NCBI GenBank assembly: GCA_025677825.1
Contig: JAIXMO010000014.1
Coordinates: forward strand, 124,001-188,000
DNA: 64,000 nt
Source: Helicostylum pulchrum
Lineage: Eukaryota > Mucoromycota > Mucoromycetes > Mucorales > Mucoraceae
Direction: 5' to 3'
The position numbers and the translations under genes are program-made. Below the pieces are notes generated by a model. The model saw only the letters and a list, made by a program, of their open reading frames with translations. It had not been told where the DNA came from and did not search any database. Every line of letters begins with the position of its first letter. Position 1 is the stretch's first letter. Shown here in pieces: positions 24,593-39,718 of the stretch.

Positions 24593-24742
24593 ATTTTAAG
24601 TGGAGGATAAAGAGAGAAAGTGACGTTTTTAAAATAATGCTGTAAAATTTAAAAACGCTTTTTTTTATTTTGTAGTACAGCTAAGAAAAAAAAAAATACC
24701 CTTTTTTTTTATTCCATCATCTATATTATTAAAAGGAGGAAT

Positions 24743-25327
24743 ATGACCAGTATACAATTACAAACTGAAGTAAGTATCTCAAACGATGGAGATAAAATTT
24801 TATGTAAAGTTCATGGACTTGAGAAATGCAACAGGTGTCAAGTTGATTGGACTGACCATAATAACTTGGCTGCTACTTTAAAGCATGTAAAAGATTTACC
24901 AGCACCAAACGCGCCTAATCCAACACGAAATGCTCAAGTAACACGACTCAAGGAAGAAGGCAACAAATATTTTAAACAAAATAATTATATTGAAGCCATT
25001 CGCTTTTACACAATGGCTGTTGATTTATCTTGGTCTCGTCCTCTTTGGGAACCCCTGGCTTTCCAATATGTTAGAGAAGAATTAGCTCCCGTTTTAAGTA
25101 ATAGGTCTGCTGCTTATCTTTCTCTTGAAAATTATGTTGAAGCTTATGTTGATGCTGAAATGGTTACTCGTTTAAAGCGTGAATGGAGTAAAGGTTGGTT
25201 CAGAAAGGGAAAGGCCCTGGTTGGCCTTGGTAGAGTCGCTGAAGCTGCCGAAGCATTCGAAACAGGTTTAAGATTTGACCACGAAAGTGAAGAACTTGTT
25301 AAGGCTTTAGCTGAAATTGGACATTAA
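24743..25327 (+). CDS. TPR protein, Sec72-like translocon subunit
   Basis: Intronless, 194 aa. The N-terminus carries the CKVHGLEKCNRCQVDW motif (Cys/His knuckle typical of the Sec72 family), followed by TPR units: QVTRLKEEGNKYFKQNNYIE, PVLSNRSAAYLSLENYVEAY and KGWFRKGKALVGLGRVAEAA. Sec72 binds Sec71/Sec63 at the ER translocon and, through its TPRs, cytosolic Hsp70, and aids post-translational import. Size and domain order fit fungal Sec72. A generic TPR co-chaperone is the alternative. Confidence 0.72.
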   Translation: MTSIQLQTEVSISNDGDKILCKVHGLEKCNRCQVDWTDHNNLAATLKHVKDLPAPNAPNPTRNAQVTRLKEEGNKYFKQNNYIEAIRFYTMAVDLSWSRPLWEPLAFQYVREELAPVLSNRSAAYLSLENYVEAYVDAEMVTRLKREWSKGWFRKGKALVGLGRVAEAAEAFETGLRFDHESEELVKALAEIGH

Positions 25328-25427
25328 ATTTTCTTTTTTTAATAAAATTCATTCATTTTTTTTTATTATTATTGATATCATTGAGTATTCCCCTTGGTTT
25401 TTTTAATAGCGATATATGTATATTTAT

Positions 25428-27350
25428 TTATCTGCGTAAAGAAGGTTCATCTCTGACAACTTCTGCTTGCAACTTGGAAACTTCTTGAATCTTGTTTTGT
25501 AATTGAACAGAGCTATTATCAATCCATTGCAAAGAAGATAAATGGGAATTAAGGATTTGAACAATTTGTCCAACCTAAAAAAATAAATAAGTACATCATT
25601 TTTTAGAGTAATCTTTTTTCAAATACTTACAACATCGTCATCATCACTAGAAATTTGCTTAGAACCACCCATATTGTTAATTTCTTCAACCATAACATTC
25701 AAGTTTCTATTAACATCATCTAACTGACTATTAAGGCTTTCAGCTAAACCGTAAGCTTTCTCTCTTTGTATATCAGCAGGTTGCATAGGTTGTTGCAAGT
25801 TACTTTCGTCAAATACGTCCTTAATTTGCTTTTCATATGTATCAAGGATAGAATTCAATTCTTCTTGTTGTGCGTTAATATATTCCAAATTATGATCAAT
25901 TTCACGTTGAGTAACTTCAACCTGGGTTACATTTTCATGCAATTTGGAAATCTATTTTTTTTTTCTTAGCAACTTTTTCTTATATTCGTATATTTATATA
26001 TGTATATATTACCTTGTTGCCGTTTTCAATCAATTGTTGATCCCATTTAGCTACTTGACTAGCTTGTTTATGGAAATCTTTAGTTTGCTTCTCTAATTCC
26101 TTTGTCCACAAGTTGAGAATATCTTCCATGGATTTGTTTTTTAATGTAGATGGTGTAGGAACAGAAACTGGTTTAGCTGATGCGATAGGTTGTGTTGTAA
26201 GTGTAGATGTTGTGGCGGCAGTACTAGCAGTAGTAGCAGACGCTAGATATATTCTAGGGTTAATGATTTATCACAAAAATAAAATAAAATCTTATGTGCT
26301 TACAATCTGTCTTTTGTCCAAATCCACCGAATCCACCAACAGCAGCAGCAGGTGTAGAAGTAGCAGGTGTAGCAGTAGATGAAGCACCGAAAGAAAGTGT
26401 AGGCTTGGCTGTAGTTGTTGTAGCAGCAGCTCCAAATCCACCAGGTGTTGCGGTAGGTGCGGGTGTACCAAATCCAGTAGCAGGTGCAGTGGCAGCAGGG
26501 GCACCGAATCCACTGAATCCACTAGCAGCAGGTGCACTAGTAGCAGGAGTAGTGGCGGCGGCGGCGGCACCAAATCCACTGAATCCACCAGCAGCGGGGG
26601 CTGCAGTAGTAGTTGGAGCAGCAGCACCAAATCCACTGAACCCACTTGCAGCAGGGGGAGCAGCAGCAGCAGAAGCGGGAGCACCGAATCCACTAAATCC
26701 ACCAGTAGCGGGTGTAGTAGTTGCAGCAGGAGCAGGAGCAGGAGCAGCACCAAACCCACTAAATCCACTAGCAGCAGGAGCAGCGGAAGCAGGAGCGGCA
26801 GCAGCACCGAATCCACCAAATCCACTAGCAGCAGGAGGAGCAGCGGCAGAAGCAGCGGGAGCACCGAATCCACTGAAACCGCCAGTGGCAGGAGCAGCAG
26901 TTGCAGCGGGAGCAGCAGCGCCAAATCCGCCGAATCCAGTAGCAGCAGGAGCAGCATTGGCAGCGGCACCAAATCCACCGAATCCACTTGCAGCAGGAGC
27001 AGCAGAAGCGGCAGCGGGAGTACCGAATCCACCGAATCCACCAGCAGCGGGAGCGGGAGCAGGGTTAGAACTACCAAATGAAAAACCACCGGTAGTACCA
27101 GCAGTAGTATTAGCTACAAAAAAAAATATAAGTACATGGCTTTCTTTTTTGTTGTTCCTCTTCCATTGATTATATTACGTACGAGGTGTACCAAAACTAC
27201 CGAATCCACCAGTAGCAGGTTTATTAGCGTTATTGTTGAAACTGAAGGCTATTTTGTAATAGATTAGATAAATGATTAGTTTACAAACAATTTTTTTAAA
27301 AAAAAGGGTTTTGATTTTGTTGTCAATGGAAGCGATATGTTTGTACCCAT
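25428..27350 (-). CDS. NSP1: FG nucleoporin Nsp1 / Nup62
   Basis: Six exons: 27350-27347 (ATGG), 27248-27183, 27113-26304, 26242-26013, 25951-25631 and 25574-25428, 525 aa, phases consistent. The start is a 4-nt exon joined to give MAFSFNNNANKPATGGFGSF. The N-terminal half is an FG domain with about 15 GFG/GFSGFG repeats in Ala/Pro/Thr-rich spacers, and the C-terminal half is the Nsp1 coiled coil (KNKSMEDILNLWTKELEKQT, QREIDHNLEYINAQQEEL, AYGLAESLNSQLDDVNRNL). Nsp1/Nup62 forms the central channel of the nuclear pore. Long open frames in other frames over the repeat block are artefacts of the GC-richer repeats. The 4-nt start exon is inferred and could be replaced by another upstream exon. Confidence 0.85.
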
Positions 27351-28569
27351 TATTCTTTTCTTGTATTTTTTTTTTCAAAGTAAAATGAATCAATAATCGA
27401 AAAGGATCTTTTTTTTTTTTTTTTTTGGTTTCTTCTTTATATATAAAAAAAGTATTTAGAACTGAGTAACGCGTTTTTTTTTTTTTTGATATAAAAAACA
27501 ATAAAAAAAATTGTGACGTCGAGAGAGTTGTTTTCAAAAGCAGTCGTTTGTAATGTATGCAAAATTGTTTATTAAAAAGAGAGAAAAAAAGTTGAGCTAT
27601 AGTAGTAAAGACTCTATGGACATAATGTGGCGTGTATTTCCTAGCTTGAGGTATTTACTTGAGACAGTACACACGCATTTCTGGTGAATTTGCCTCTTTT
27701 TTCTTTGTTCTCTACAGCTATCACATTGACTAATAGGTCTACCTTTTTTTCTGACAATTAATAAATGTCTTTCTGTGTGGTCACAGCGTGAAGATCGATG
27801 TCCCTGTTTATATGGATATAAGCCTTAGAACTAATAAAGAGCTTACTTGTAAATATATATATATATATCTTTTTACCTTGATACACTCTAAAATTGCAAT
27901 TTAAAATATGTACGAGTTAGAGACAAAAAAAAAAAACTCAATTGTTGTTGTTATGTATACATACTTTGACAAGCGTATTTTATATTATCAATGATAATCA
28001 TTATAGTTATACTTCTTTATTCAAAAAGAAGAAAGAGAAAGAGAAGGAAAATAAAAATAAATACAAAAATAAGGATAAAAAGTTGTTTATACGTTGTATT
28101 TGTTAAACAAAACAACAACAACAAAAAAAACAAAAAAACAAAAAGGTTTTATACGCAATTAAAAAAAAAAAAAAAAGGGCTCAGGTCAAAAAAATAGCGC
28201 AAGAAATGCTCATTTATATAATAAACGAGGCAGTTTTGCGATTTGAGTAACTGCTCAAGTTTATTATTGCTAATCCTTTGAGGCAGAAAAAAGTCTCTTT
28301 CGGTAAGTTCAAATTAGGCAATAACGTAAGAGTTATTTGGGGTAAAAAAATAATTGTTACGAAACTATTTATTTTGTTGCAGTGATAATCATTTTTTTTT
28401 ACATCTTTTTGCTTGGAGGGTTTTGAGTGCTTTTCCCTGCATGAATACAAGTACTCTTTCTTTCTCTTTCTCTTTTCTGTACTGCTGTTATTCCGTTCAA
28501 GTCCGCAAATAAAAAAATATTACAACCTCACAATCTTGTATTTATTTTTTCTTTATATTTCTAATCAAC
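27351..28569. promoter_or_regulatory. Intergenic region between divergent Nsp1 and MED9 genes
   Basis: About 1.2 kb with no convincing coding sequence; A- and T-runs dominate. It must contain both promoters. No RNA gene was recognised. Confidence 0.35.
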
Positions 28570-28872
28570 ATGGATTCACCTCAACAAACTACCATTTCTT
28601 CTTCTACATTTAAAAAGTCAGACTTTACGTTTGACCAAGACTTTAATAACATTATCGATCTTTTATTGAATGGAAGTAATTCCGATGCTGTTGGAAAAGC
28701 AGTTGCGCAATTAGATGAAAAGTTTGAAAACGCGAAACAAGTATTAGATTCTTTACCTGGTTTACAATACACTAAAGAAGAACAAGAAGTTATTCTCGCT
28801 CAAGAATTAAAAGTACTAGACCGTAAAAAGAAGCAACTTGAATCATACAAGCACCTGACCAGCTTAAATTAA
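28570..28872 (+). CDS. MED9: Mediator complex subunit 9
   Basis: Single exon, 100 aa. After a Ser/Thr-rich N-terminus there are two helices: DFNNIIDLLLNGSNS and the coiled-coil end AQLDEKFENAKQVLDSLPGL, YTKEEQEVILAQEL, KKQLESYKHL. The LPG(I/L)..(S/T).EEQ..I...L..K...LE.YK pattern matches the MED9 C-terminal domain, where it anchors MED9 in the middle module of Mediator in the nucleus. Small size fits. The family is weakly conserved, so assignment depends on this C-terminal motif. Confidence 0.7.
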   Translation: MDSPQQTTISSSTFKKSDFTFDQDFNNIIDLLLNGSNSDAVGKAVAQLDEKFENAKQVLDSLPGLQYTKEEQEVILAQELKVLDRKKKQLESYKHLTSLN

Positions 28873-29480
28873 TCTAATAAGGTTATCATACCCCCTCTTT
28901 CCGTTTATATTCTCAATAACAATAAATAGCTTTGCGAATATATGGCTCACCGTACACAGATACTACAATAAAGCATGAAACCTTTTTTTATCATTATTGT
29001 CTCACTACTCTTAAAATGTAGTTTCAGAAATCGTATAAGGAATAATGACATTTGTCCTCCCAAAACAAAGCAGTTGGAAACATAATACTAGACATGAAAA
29101 AAATCTGTCAATTTAGCATAAGAAAACTAGAAACCTTTTAAAAAGTAGAAACATTGTCTCAGTAAATGTACAATCGAATCAGATAACTTATAGAATTAGT
29201 GTTACAAAACTATATTAAACCTTTAATATTATTCGAAACATATCCCTTCCGCTCTTTTTTTTTAAAGAGACAAATAGTCAAGTAACTGCTCTTGCTCTTG
29301 TTCCCATCCTGTCGTTATTACACGTCTATTTTCTGTTACTGAAAACTCGTTCTTTTTCTATCCGCTCTTCTTTTCGCGCGTCATCATGTCTATATTTAAT
29401 GGGCGCGAACTGTTATTAAGATTTTTTTTATTTTTTTATATAAAAAAAAAAGTGTTTCTTTTCAAAAAAAATAAAATATT
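28873..29480. other. Intergenic stretch upstream of SNF5
   Basis: About 0.6 kb of AT-rich sequence between two genes on the same strand, the MED9 3' region and the SNF5 promoter. No feature was recognised. Confidence 0.35.
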
Positions 29481-31891
29481 ATGCAACCCAACTTTTTGCT
29501 TTTGCAGCAACAAGCTATGGAGCAACATATGCAACAGAAAAGAGCTGCTGCTGCTGCTGCTACTCGAGTGCAAATACCTGATCAAGTTGGAAATGAATGG
29601 CTTCAACAACAGCAACAGCAACAACGATTGCCAATGCCTATGCTCTCTCAACAACAACCGCAGTTAGACAACGAAACTAGACTTAAACAGCAAAAACTTG
29701 CTTCCATGTATTCACAACAAGCACAACAACAAAAGTTACAGCAAAGACAACTTCAACAACAACAAATTCAACAAGAACAGCAACTTCAACTTCAACAACA
29801 ACAACAGTTGCAACAACAGCAGTTACGACAACAACTGATTCAACAACAGTCCATGGCAGCTATGCACCAATTATCTACACGTCCTACACAAACACAACCT
29901 ATCGTACCTCCCGGTAAAATAACTCTAGTAGAAACTCCATTAGAGAAAAAAAAGTTGAATCAATATACTGAACTCGATCACTCTTATCAAATTGCACTTG
30001 ACGCTCAATACAAACGACATTTAGAATTAGCACAAACTAAAAAGTCGGAAATTGACGTCGCTAATAACGAACGTGGAATGAGAGCTCAGAGTAGAGGGGT
30101 CTTGATATTTGGAAATGGGTACGACGGTTATGGTAATGGAAAGACAGGGTTTCAAACTAGAGTTTTATATCCACAAGAAAAAAAGCGTAAAAGAAATTAT
30201 TACTCTGTTCGATTGTAAGTACATTACATTCAAACATTAAGCCCTCTTTTTAATATTTTAATTATTATCAAGGTCTTCTGAAAAAGTGAATGAACAAGCA
30301 AACAAAGAAGAGACTTTAGTACCTATTCGATTAGACGTTGAAAACGATGGATATAAAATAAGAGATACATTTACTTGGAATATTAATGGTAAAATAAGCT
30401 TTTTTTTTTTGACAGATTTAAAATTAATTCCTATATATAGAGTCAACTATTACACCTGATCAATTTGCCGAAATAACGTGTGAGGATTTACGTTTACCAG
30501 TATCGATTTTCGTACCTCTTATTGCAACTAGTATCAAAGATCAAATTCAAGATTATCTCGCTACAAGCATAAACGAATCAACACCGTTAGATGATAGTGC
30601 CTATGAGGTTATTCAAAAATACAAGAAACAAAAAACAGAGCATAATACAGTTCAGGAAATAAGTGAAAAGAGTGCAAAAGCTGACTTGAGAACCGTTATT
30701 AAGGTAATTTTTTTTTTTAAAAAAAATATGTACGTATTTCTAATACATAAGTCCCCCCCCCCTCTTCCTTTTTTTTTATAGCTTGATATTATTGTTGGTA
30801 ATAAAATTTTGGTAGACCACTTTGAATGGGATATTACTTGTACAAAAAACTCTCCAGAATCATTTGCCAATATAATAGCTACGGATTTAGGTCTCGGTGG
30901 TGAATTCAAGTAAGTTGGAATATCAGAGGAAGAAAGAGAGAGAAGATAATTAAATATGTTTTTTTTTTCGTCCTGTAGAACCGCAATTGCTCATTCAATT
31001 CGTGAGCAAATACATGTATACATCAAATCACTTTTATTAACAGGCTATGAGTTCGACGACGAGCCAGTAGAGGACGAGGATTTAAAACGTAGCTTCTTAC
31101 CTACAATTTTCAGTATAATTAGAGACAACAGTAATATAGAAAAATTCACACCATCGTTAATAGAAGTAACAGATGCCGAGATTGCCAAGATAGAAAAAGG
31201 CAGAACCCGAGAGTCAAGGTAAAATAATCAAGAAATGATTTTATTTTTAGTGAATGATTAACCTTTCTTTTTTTTTTTTTTTACTTTCTAGACGTAAAAG
31301 AAGAGGTACTCGTAGTAGGAAAGGAACTGCGTTACCCGATCGTGAGCCTATACCCACATACCGTACAATTTTAGCTTCACCTCCTGATCATGAAATGACA
31401 GACGACCAGTTTTTAAAAAGTATGCAGACAAATGACGCCAATGGTACTTTACACAGTCAAAGAAGAAGTGCAGTGAAAGCCCGTATGAATATTGCAGCAG
31501 AAGCAGCAGGTGTTTCGTTAACTTCTGGTAGATTACCAAGTGATAACAATTCATATAACCCAGTAACGCCTGTTCAATCAGGCGCTGATATTGCTACACG
31601 CCCTATTTCCAGTAAGTAGAATACTAAAAAGAAAGAGAAAAAAAACCCTTATATTTATAATATTTTCAAGGTAAAACAGCAAACTCTTTATGGAAATGTG
31701 CTGACTGTGGATGCTCCGCATTCATGACACCAACCATCAGAGCAGGTCCTTCTGGTGATAAAAGTTTATGTAATGCGTGTGGGCTCTATAGATTTAAGTA
31801 TAACTCTGCACGTCCGCAAAACTATACGGATAAAGAGATTAGAAACGATATTTCTGATCTGCAAAACCGTAATTCAAAGTACAGAATGTAG
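29481..31891 (+). CDS. SNF5/INI1 (SMARCB1) chromatin remodeller subunit with C-terminal GATA finger
   Basis: Seven exons: 29481-30214, 30273-30388, 30441-30703, 30782-30909, 30979-31218, 31292-31611 and 31671-31891, 673 aa. A Gln-rich N-terminus (residues about 40-140) precedes the paired SNF5 repeats: LVPIRLDVENDGYKIRDTFT, ITPDQFAEITCEDLRLPVSI and KLDIIVGNKILVDHFEWDIT, FANIIATDLGLGGEF. The C-terminus has a GATA-type zinc finger, CADCGCSAFMTPTIRAGPSG and LCNACGLYRFKYN. SNF5 proteins are core subunits of SWI/SNF or RSC remodelling complexes. The SNF5-GATA arrangement occurs in some fungal Snf5/Sfh1 proteins; which complex this one joins is not clear from sequence. Confidence 0.9.
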
Positions 31892-33141
31892 GAAAAAACC
31901 CCCCTCCCATACAATTTTTTTTTTTTAAATAAAAATATTTTTTTTTAAAAAAAAACTTTTTTAATTGCAATTGCTCTTGGTACAAGACTTTTTTTAAAAA
32001 TACCGTAAATACATCATTCGGAAGTGCATAGTCTTGGTGAGAGAAAAGTATTATTTATTCACTTTTTCCTTTAAAATTAAATGTATTTTCGTTATAATTT
32101 CGAAGCCAGTTTCCTTACTGCGGAACTTGCGTAACTTACAATACCTGCGGTACTTTGGATCCTTGAGACACTTGCGTAACTTGTGATACTTGTGCGATAC
32201 AACGGATATATGTACAAACATATGTAAATATCGCTGTAATGCTTGTCCGTTTTATTTAAACCTCTTTTTTTATTTCGGTCTTTTTTTTTTTCCTCGTAAT
32301 GTAAACCCGACATGGTGTAACATTTTTGGTTCCGCATTTATAAATATTATTCAGCATTTGTAAAAAGTTTTTTAACGATGAATTGAAACGCTCAATTCCA
32401 TTTAGAAAAAGGGCCTGTTAGTGTATTCAATAACTTACGATCCCTTACCTATATACTCAGGTACCGATTGTATTCTTTTTTGAAAATTTCGTTTTTTTCT
32501 AAAGAGGCATTTATACCTGCAGGGCGATCTTTCTGCTTTTCATCTCAACCCTAAAAAAAAAAAAACTATCTGAATTTGAAGTGATGCCCCACTTTTTTTT
32601 TCTTGGAAAAAGAGCTCATGAATGCTACACGGCACACGTTTTTTTTTTATTTCGTTAAAAGTTGGCCATTTGCCGAAAACAGCATATGATGTCAACTGGG
32701 CCGACAGCCATGAAACATTCATTGGTTAATCGGGGCATGCATTACCCAGGTGTGCCCTGAACGAATTCAATCTCTGTCTTGTGCTACTTATCTTTTTTAT
32801 TCTTTCGGCTTCTTCAGGCCCTTGTCTGTTTTTTTTTCTCTCAATTACTTTTTAGCACTTGGTTATATTTTTATTTGTTAAATATTTCAAGTATTATAAA
32901 AATTAAAATAGAAGGGCATGAAGCTGTAAGATCTACTTGTAAAAAAAATAGAGAAATGGTAAGGGCCGTGACACAATGGCTAAAAGTTCTGGTCAACTCC
33001 ATTTCGGATCTGGATAAACTACGGTATTTTAAAATGAAGAGTTGACTCGCTTTTTTTCCGTCGCCGTGCATATAAGTAAGAAAAATGTTTTTCATCATTT
33101 TGTTTATTATCTTTTTTGTTCTTTCTCATCTATCACAACAA
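31892..33141. other. Intergenic region with short direct repeats
   Basis: No gene is supported. At 32127-32185 the unit acttgcgtaactt occurs twice within about 50 nt, with related RTACTT words. Several long T-runs. Confidence 0.35.
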
Positions 33142-34053
33142 ATGAATAAAAATCTACACTTATGCCAAATTATCCTTCTTGGATTACTGATTTCCTTTGT
33201 AAACACACAACAGCAACCAGCAAAATTTCACACAAGTTAGAAATTATTGTTGATATAGTTTACTGTCGCATATATTGACGTTTTTTTTTTTTTTACTTGT
33301 AGACGTTTTACGATACGCATCGACGTGTCGAGAAAAAGTGAGTTCTGACTCCAATATTACACTTAAATACGTTGCAAGGATTCTAGAAACAAATGAAATT
33401 ATCGAGAACAGAATACTTGACTTAAAGCCAGGTACAATTGATTAAAAGGATTAACATTGTAGTATATCATGTACTGATGCCATTATAATTTATTTTTTTA
33501 GGAGAGTTAACAGTGGTGAAAGGTAGTTTACCTGTGAACCGTTGTAAGAATAATACTAATAACAATAATAATATGTAGGATTAGAGCAAGGAATACAGGG
33601 TATGTGTACAGGAGAAATTCGTCGATTATCAGTTCCAACATCACTGCATATATGTAAGTTTCATGGGAATTTCAAACAAATCGCATACACACGCGCACAA
33701 CAAAATAGAAATATAAAACCTAACATCTTTCTCTTTTTTTATGTTTATAGCAAATGACGGACAAGTTTCATATAAAGGTAAAATTTACTTTTTTTTGTTA
33801 CTTTCCTTTCTTTCTTTTTGAAGTTGTTGACTAATCTTTTCTCTAATAGCGATTGTGTACGATATAGAAGTTTTAAAAATTCAAAGTCCACAAATCTTGT
33901 AAATATGCAAACATTTCATCATGCTGAGCACACACAAAATACTAATTTTTTTTTTTTTTTTTTTGTAGTACACCGATATTTTGGACTATGCTATCATGCA
34001 TGGGAGTAGCTTACTTTGTATTTGGTCGATTAGCAGATCAAAATATAAAATAA
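33142..34053 (+). CDS. FKBP-type prolyl isomerase-like protein with signal peptide and membrane tail
   Basis: Seven short exons: 33142-33235, 33303-33431, 33502-33540, 33579-33653, 33751-33777, 33850-33898 and 33969-34053, 165 aa with consistent phase. An N-terminal signal sequence (LCQIILLGLLISFVNT) is followed by a reduced FKBP-like domain, LEQGIQGMCTGEIRRLSVPT then VSYKAIVYDIEVLKIQSP, and a C-terminal transmembrane helix (IFWTMLSCMGVAYFVFG). The GL..G..GMC.GE.R.L..P block and the closing beta-strand YDIEVLKI are FKBP hallmarks. It is probably secretory-pathway located. The active-site aromatic residues are not evident, so isomerase activity is uncertain. Exon 3 needs an unusual donor, gttgta: the nearby gtaaga donor would create a stop. 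Confidence 0.65.
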
Positions 34054-34144
34054 ATACATATATAAAAAAAAGAGTGTACAAATTATTTTATTTATTATTA
34101 ATATATGATTTTAATTATTTGTTTTTTTAAATTGTCGTATCAGA

Positions 34145-37524
<3,380 letters not shown>

Positions 37525-38648
37525 TGCGACTTAATGTAACAAGAGAGGAAAAGTAGTCAAATAATTGTGAAAAGTTTCCTGCAGTGTGAGAGAAAGAAGT
37601 AGAATAAAGGAGAAAGAAAAAACAATTGCGTGACTCGTTTGTGGGCCTTGAAAAGATTGGAAAGCCTTTCCGGAAACCATCAGGAAACTTCACGGATTTT
37701 TAGCTGGAAGTTTTAAACATATTTCCTTCAGAGTTACGCTTTCGATTATATGAAGACTAGATAAATATATCTGTATGTGTAAGCATATTTTCTTTATCTT
37801 AAGTAGGAATGGCCAATTTGAAAAGTACTGCTCGTGATTATAGCCTCAAAAGAGATGTGATTAAGACCTTCACGATATTTCTTTTTGTTTTAATATGATA
37901 CTTTCTAAAAATATATTGCAGTAGGTATTAAAAGAGATGCGAAATAATAAAAGATTTAAATTTTTTTTTTTTGTTTGGGAACCGAAATTCCGTTTTTGTT
38001 TATAGTCCTTTAAATGTAACAATACATAGTGTTTATAATCTTTCCTTGAGATACGCATCTTTCAAAGACAAATAACTCTCAATGGTAGCGTACTGCGAGA
38101 ACGAGCAATACGTAATTTGATAGATTTTTTGAAGCTCTTGATTTCCATTTTCATTTAATGCCATAATACTGGGTTGTTGGCTATCTAGATAGAATAAAGC
38201 ACAATGCTATGATTGGCGTAAAGTTTTTCTCTGCTGCTATGAATGATGCGATTGAATCAAAGTGGATTTCTAAATGGAATTATGAGTTTCTAGATACTTA
38301 GCTTAAAAAAATGCTTTGCAACAACGTGACACATTCAGTAAAGGTAGAATAAGGTCAAATTGGGTACGCGTGATTAATCACTTTTTCTTGGTCTACTGTT
38401 TACTTACGTGTCAGTAAAAATTATGGCGTATTACTTTTTACTTACGTACCTTTATCAAGTACCAAGATAGTCTGATATTTATACGCTATCACTGTCTGGT
38501 GGACATAAAAGAAAGAAGAAAAAGTAATTTTTTTTCAATAAAATATTTATATTGATAAAATAGCAAGTCTGTTTGCTCATGTGATCTATTTAATCGGCGT
38601 TCTTTTTCTCTTTTTCTCCCCTTTTTTTATTTACCCACAAAAATATAT
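37525..38648. other. Intergenic region with a possible pseudogene
   Basis: Lies between divergent genes (Btz-like, minus; BSD protein, plus). A coding-like relic is listed separately at 38034-38290. The word tttacttacgt is repeated at about 38399 and 38437. No RNA gene was recognised. Confidence 0.3.
38034..38290 (-). pseudogene. Gene relic, unknown family
   Basis: The minus strand reads IHFDSIASFIAAEKNFTPII in one frame and, after a shift near 38195, LFYLDSQQPSIMALNENGNQ, ELQKIYQITYCSFSQYATIE, SYLSLKDAYLKERL then stop. Both halves have normal protein composition and are joined by a single frame change, so this looks like the 3' end of a decayed gene. No start and no recognised domain. Confidence 0.35.
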
Positions 38649-39707
38649 ATGACAGACGATTCAAACTCTAGCACAAATAAAGGAGGATTCTTCGGTAGTT
38701 CCTTCTTTTCTAATGTGACCTCAAGTGTTACAGCCCTTTCTCAAACCATTCAAACCAAAGGGTTGCCCGAGATGAACAAACGATTGAATGAATTACAACA
38801 AAAGGCTCGTGAAATACCCGGACAGATTGCAATTTTACAGGGTGATTTAGAGCATGAACGAACAAGTTTTATTCAAAAAAATAAAAACGCAGAAGATGGT
38901 GCTCATCGACCTAAAGCAAAAGGTTCAGGTAAGAAAAAACAAATAAAAAATAAAAATATAATTAAAAAATAATTAATTTGTAAGCGTAGAGCCAGTTGCA
39001 CCTTGGATTGGTTATAACGGATATGAAAAGGAAATGAAAGAAGCGATTATGAATATATCAAAAGTACCTGGTTTCTTTTTTTTTTTTTTTTTTTTTTTTT
39101 TTTGCATTGTAAAAATGTTTATTTATAGATTCTCTCTCTGTTTAATAGGATGAACGGAATTTCTTGATTTCTCCACCTGAAGATACTAGTTTCCAATTTG
39201 ATTTAAATGCTTATAGTCAAAGTGCTCAAGCTGCGTTAAAAGAAGATCAAGTATTATCAAAGATGAGATTTACTCTTGTTCCACAACAGTAAGTAGTATT
39301 ACAACTAAAGAGAAAGAAAAAAAAAACTAAAAAAAGGCTTTAGAGTGCAGGAGCCTACTTTCTGGAGAAATTACTTTTATAGAGTAACTATCGCTAAACA
39401 AAATGTATTAAGTCATCCTCCCACAGAACAAGAAGTTAAAGAAGACGATACTGTTCTGTTTAATTTCCAGGAAGATATTGATGAAGGAAGTGACGAAGAA
39501 AGTGATGATGAGAAGGATGAGCAAAAGGATGAACAAAAGGTTGAGCAAAAGGGTAAACAAAAGGAAGAACAAAATGTCGAAAAGAAGGTTGAAACGAAGA
39601 TCGAAAAGAAGACGGAAAACGATGAAAAGAAGGACGAAAAGAAGGATGAAGACTTTGAAGGAATGGAGGACTGGGAAATTGAGTTAAGAAAGGCTGCTAT
39701 TCTTTAA
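38649..39707 (+). CDS. BSD domain protein (SYAP1/BSDC1-like)
   Basis: Four exons: 38649-38928, 38990-39063, 39149-39288 and 39344-39707, 285 aa. After an amphipathic region (GFFGSSFFSNVTSSVTALSQ) comes PWIGYNGYEKEMKEAIMNIS, then the BSD domain FLISPPEDTSFQFDLNAYSQ ... RFTLVPQQVQEPTFWRNYFY RV, with the diagnostic FW pair. The C-terminus is a long Lys/Glu/Asp repeat (DEKKDEKKDE) and ends EDWEIELRKAAIL. SYAP1/BSDC1-type proteins act near membranes and growth signalling in animals; the fungal role is unclear. Intron 2 holds a run of about 28 T. The stop lies 11 nt from the stop of the convergent lectin gene. Confidence 0.78.
39076..39103. repeat. Poly-T run in an intron
   Basis: About 28 consecutive T residues inside intron 2 of the BSD gene, just after the donor; an assembly-length risk point. 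Confidence 0.9.
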
Positions 39708-39718
39708 AAACTAGTTTA

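Noticed and set aside
26294..27169. Long Ala/Pro-rich open frame on the plus strand and long Leu-rich frame on the minus strand
   Set aside because: Both are out-of-frame readings of the GC-richer FG-repeat exon of Nsp1; the real frame gives GFG repeats and joins in phase to the Nsp1 coiled coil.
32779..33098. Short open frames on both strands upstream of the FKBP gene
   Set aside because: No domain and no splice-consistent extension; likely the promoter region.
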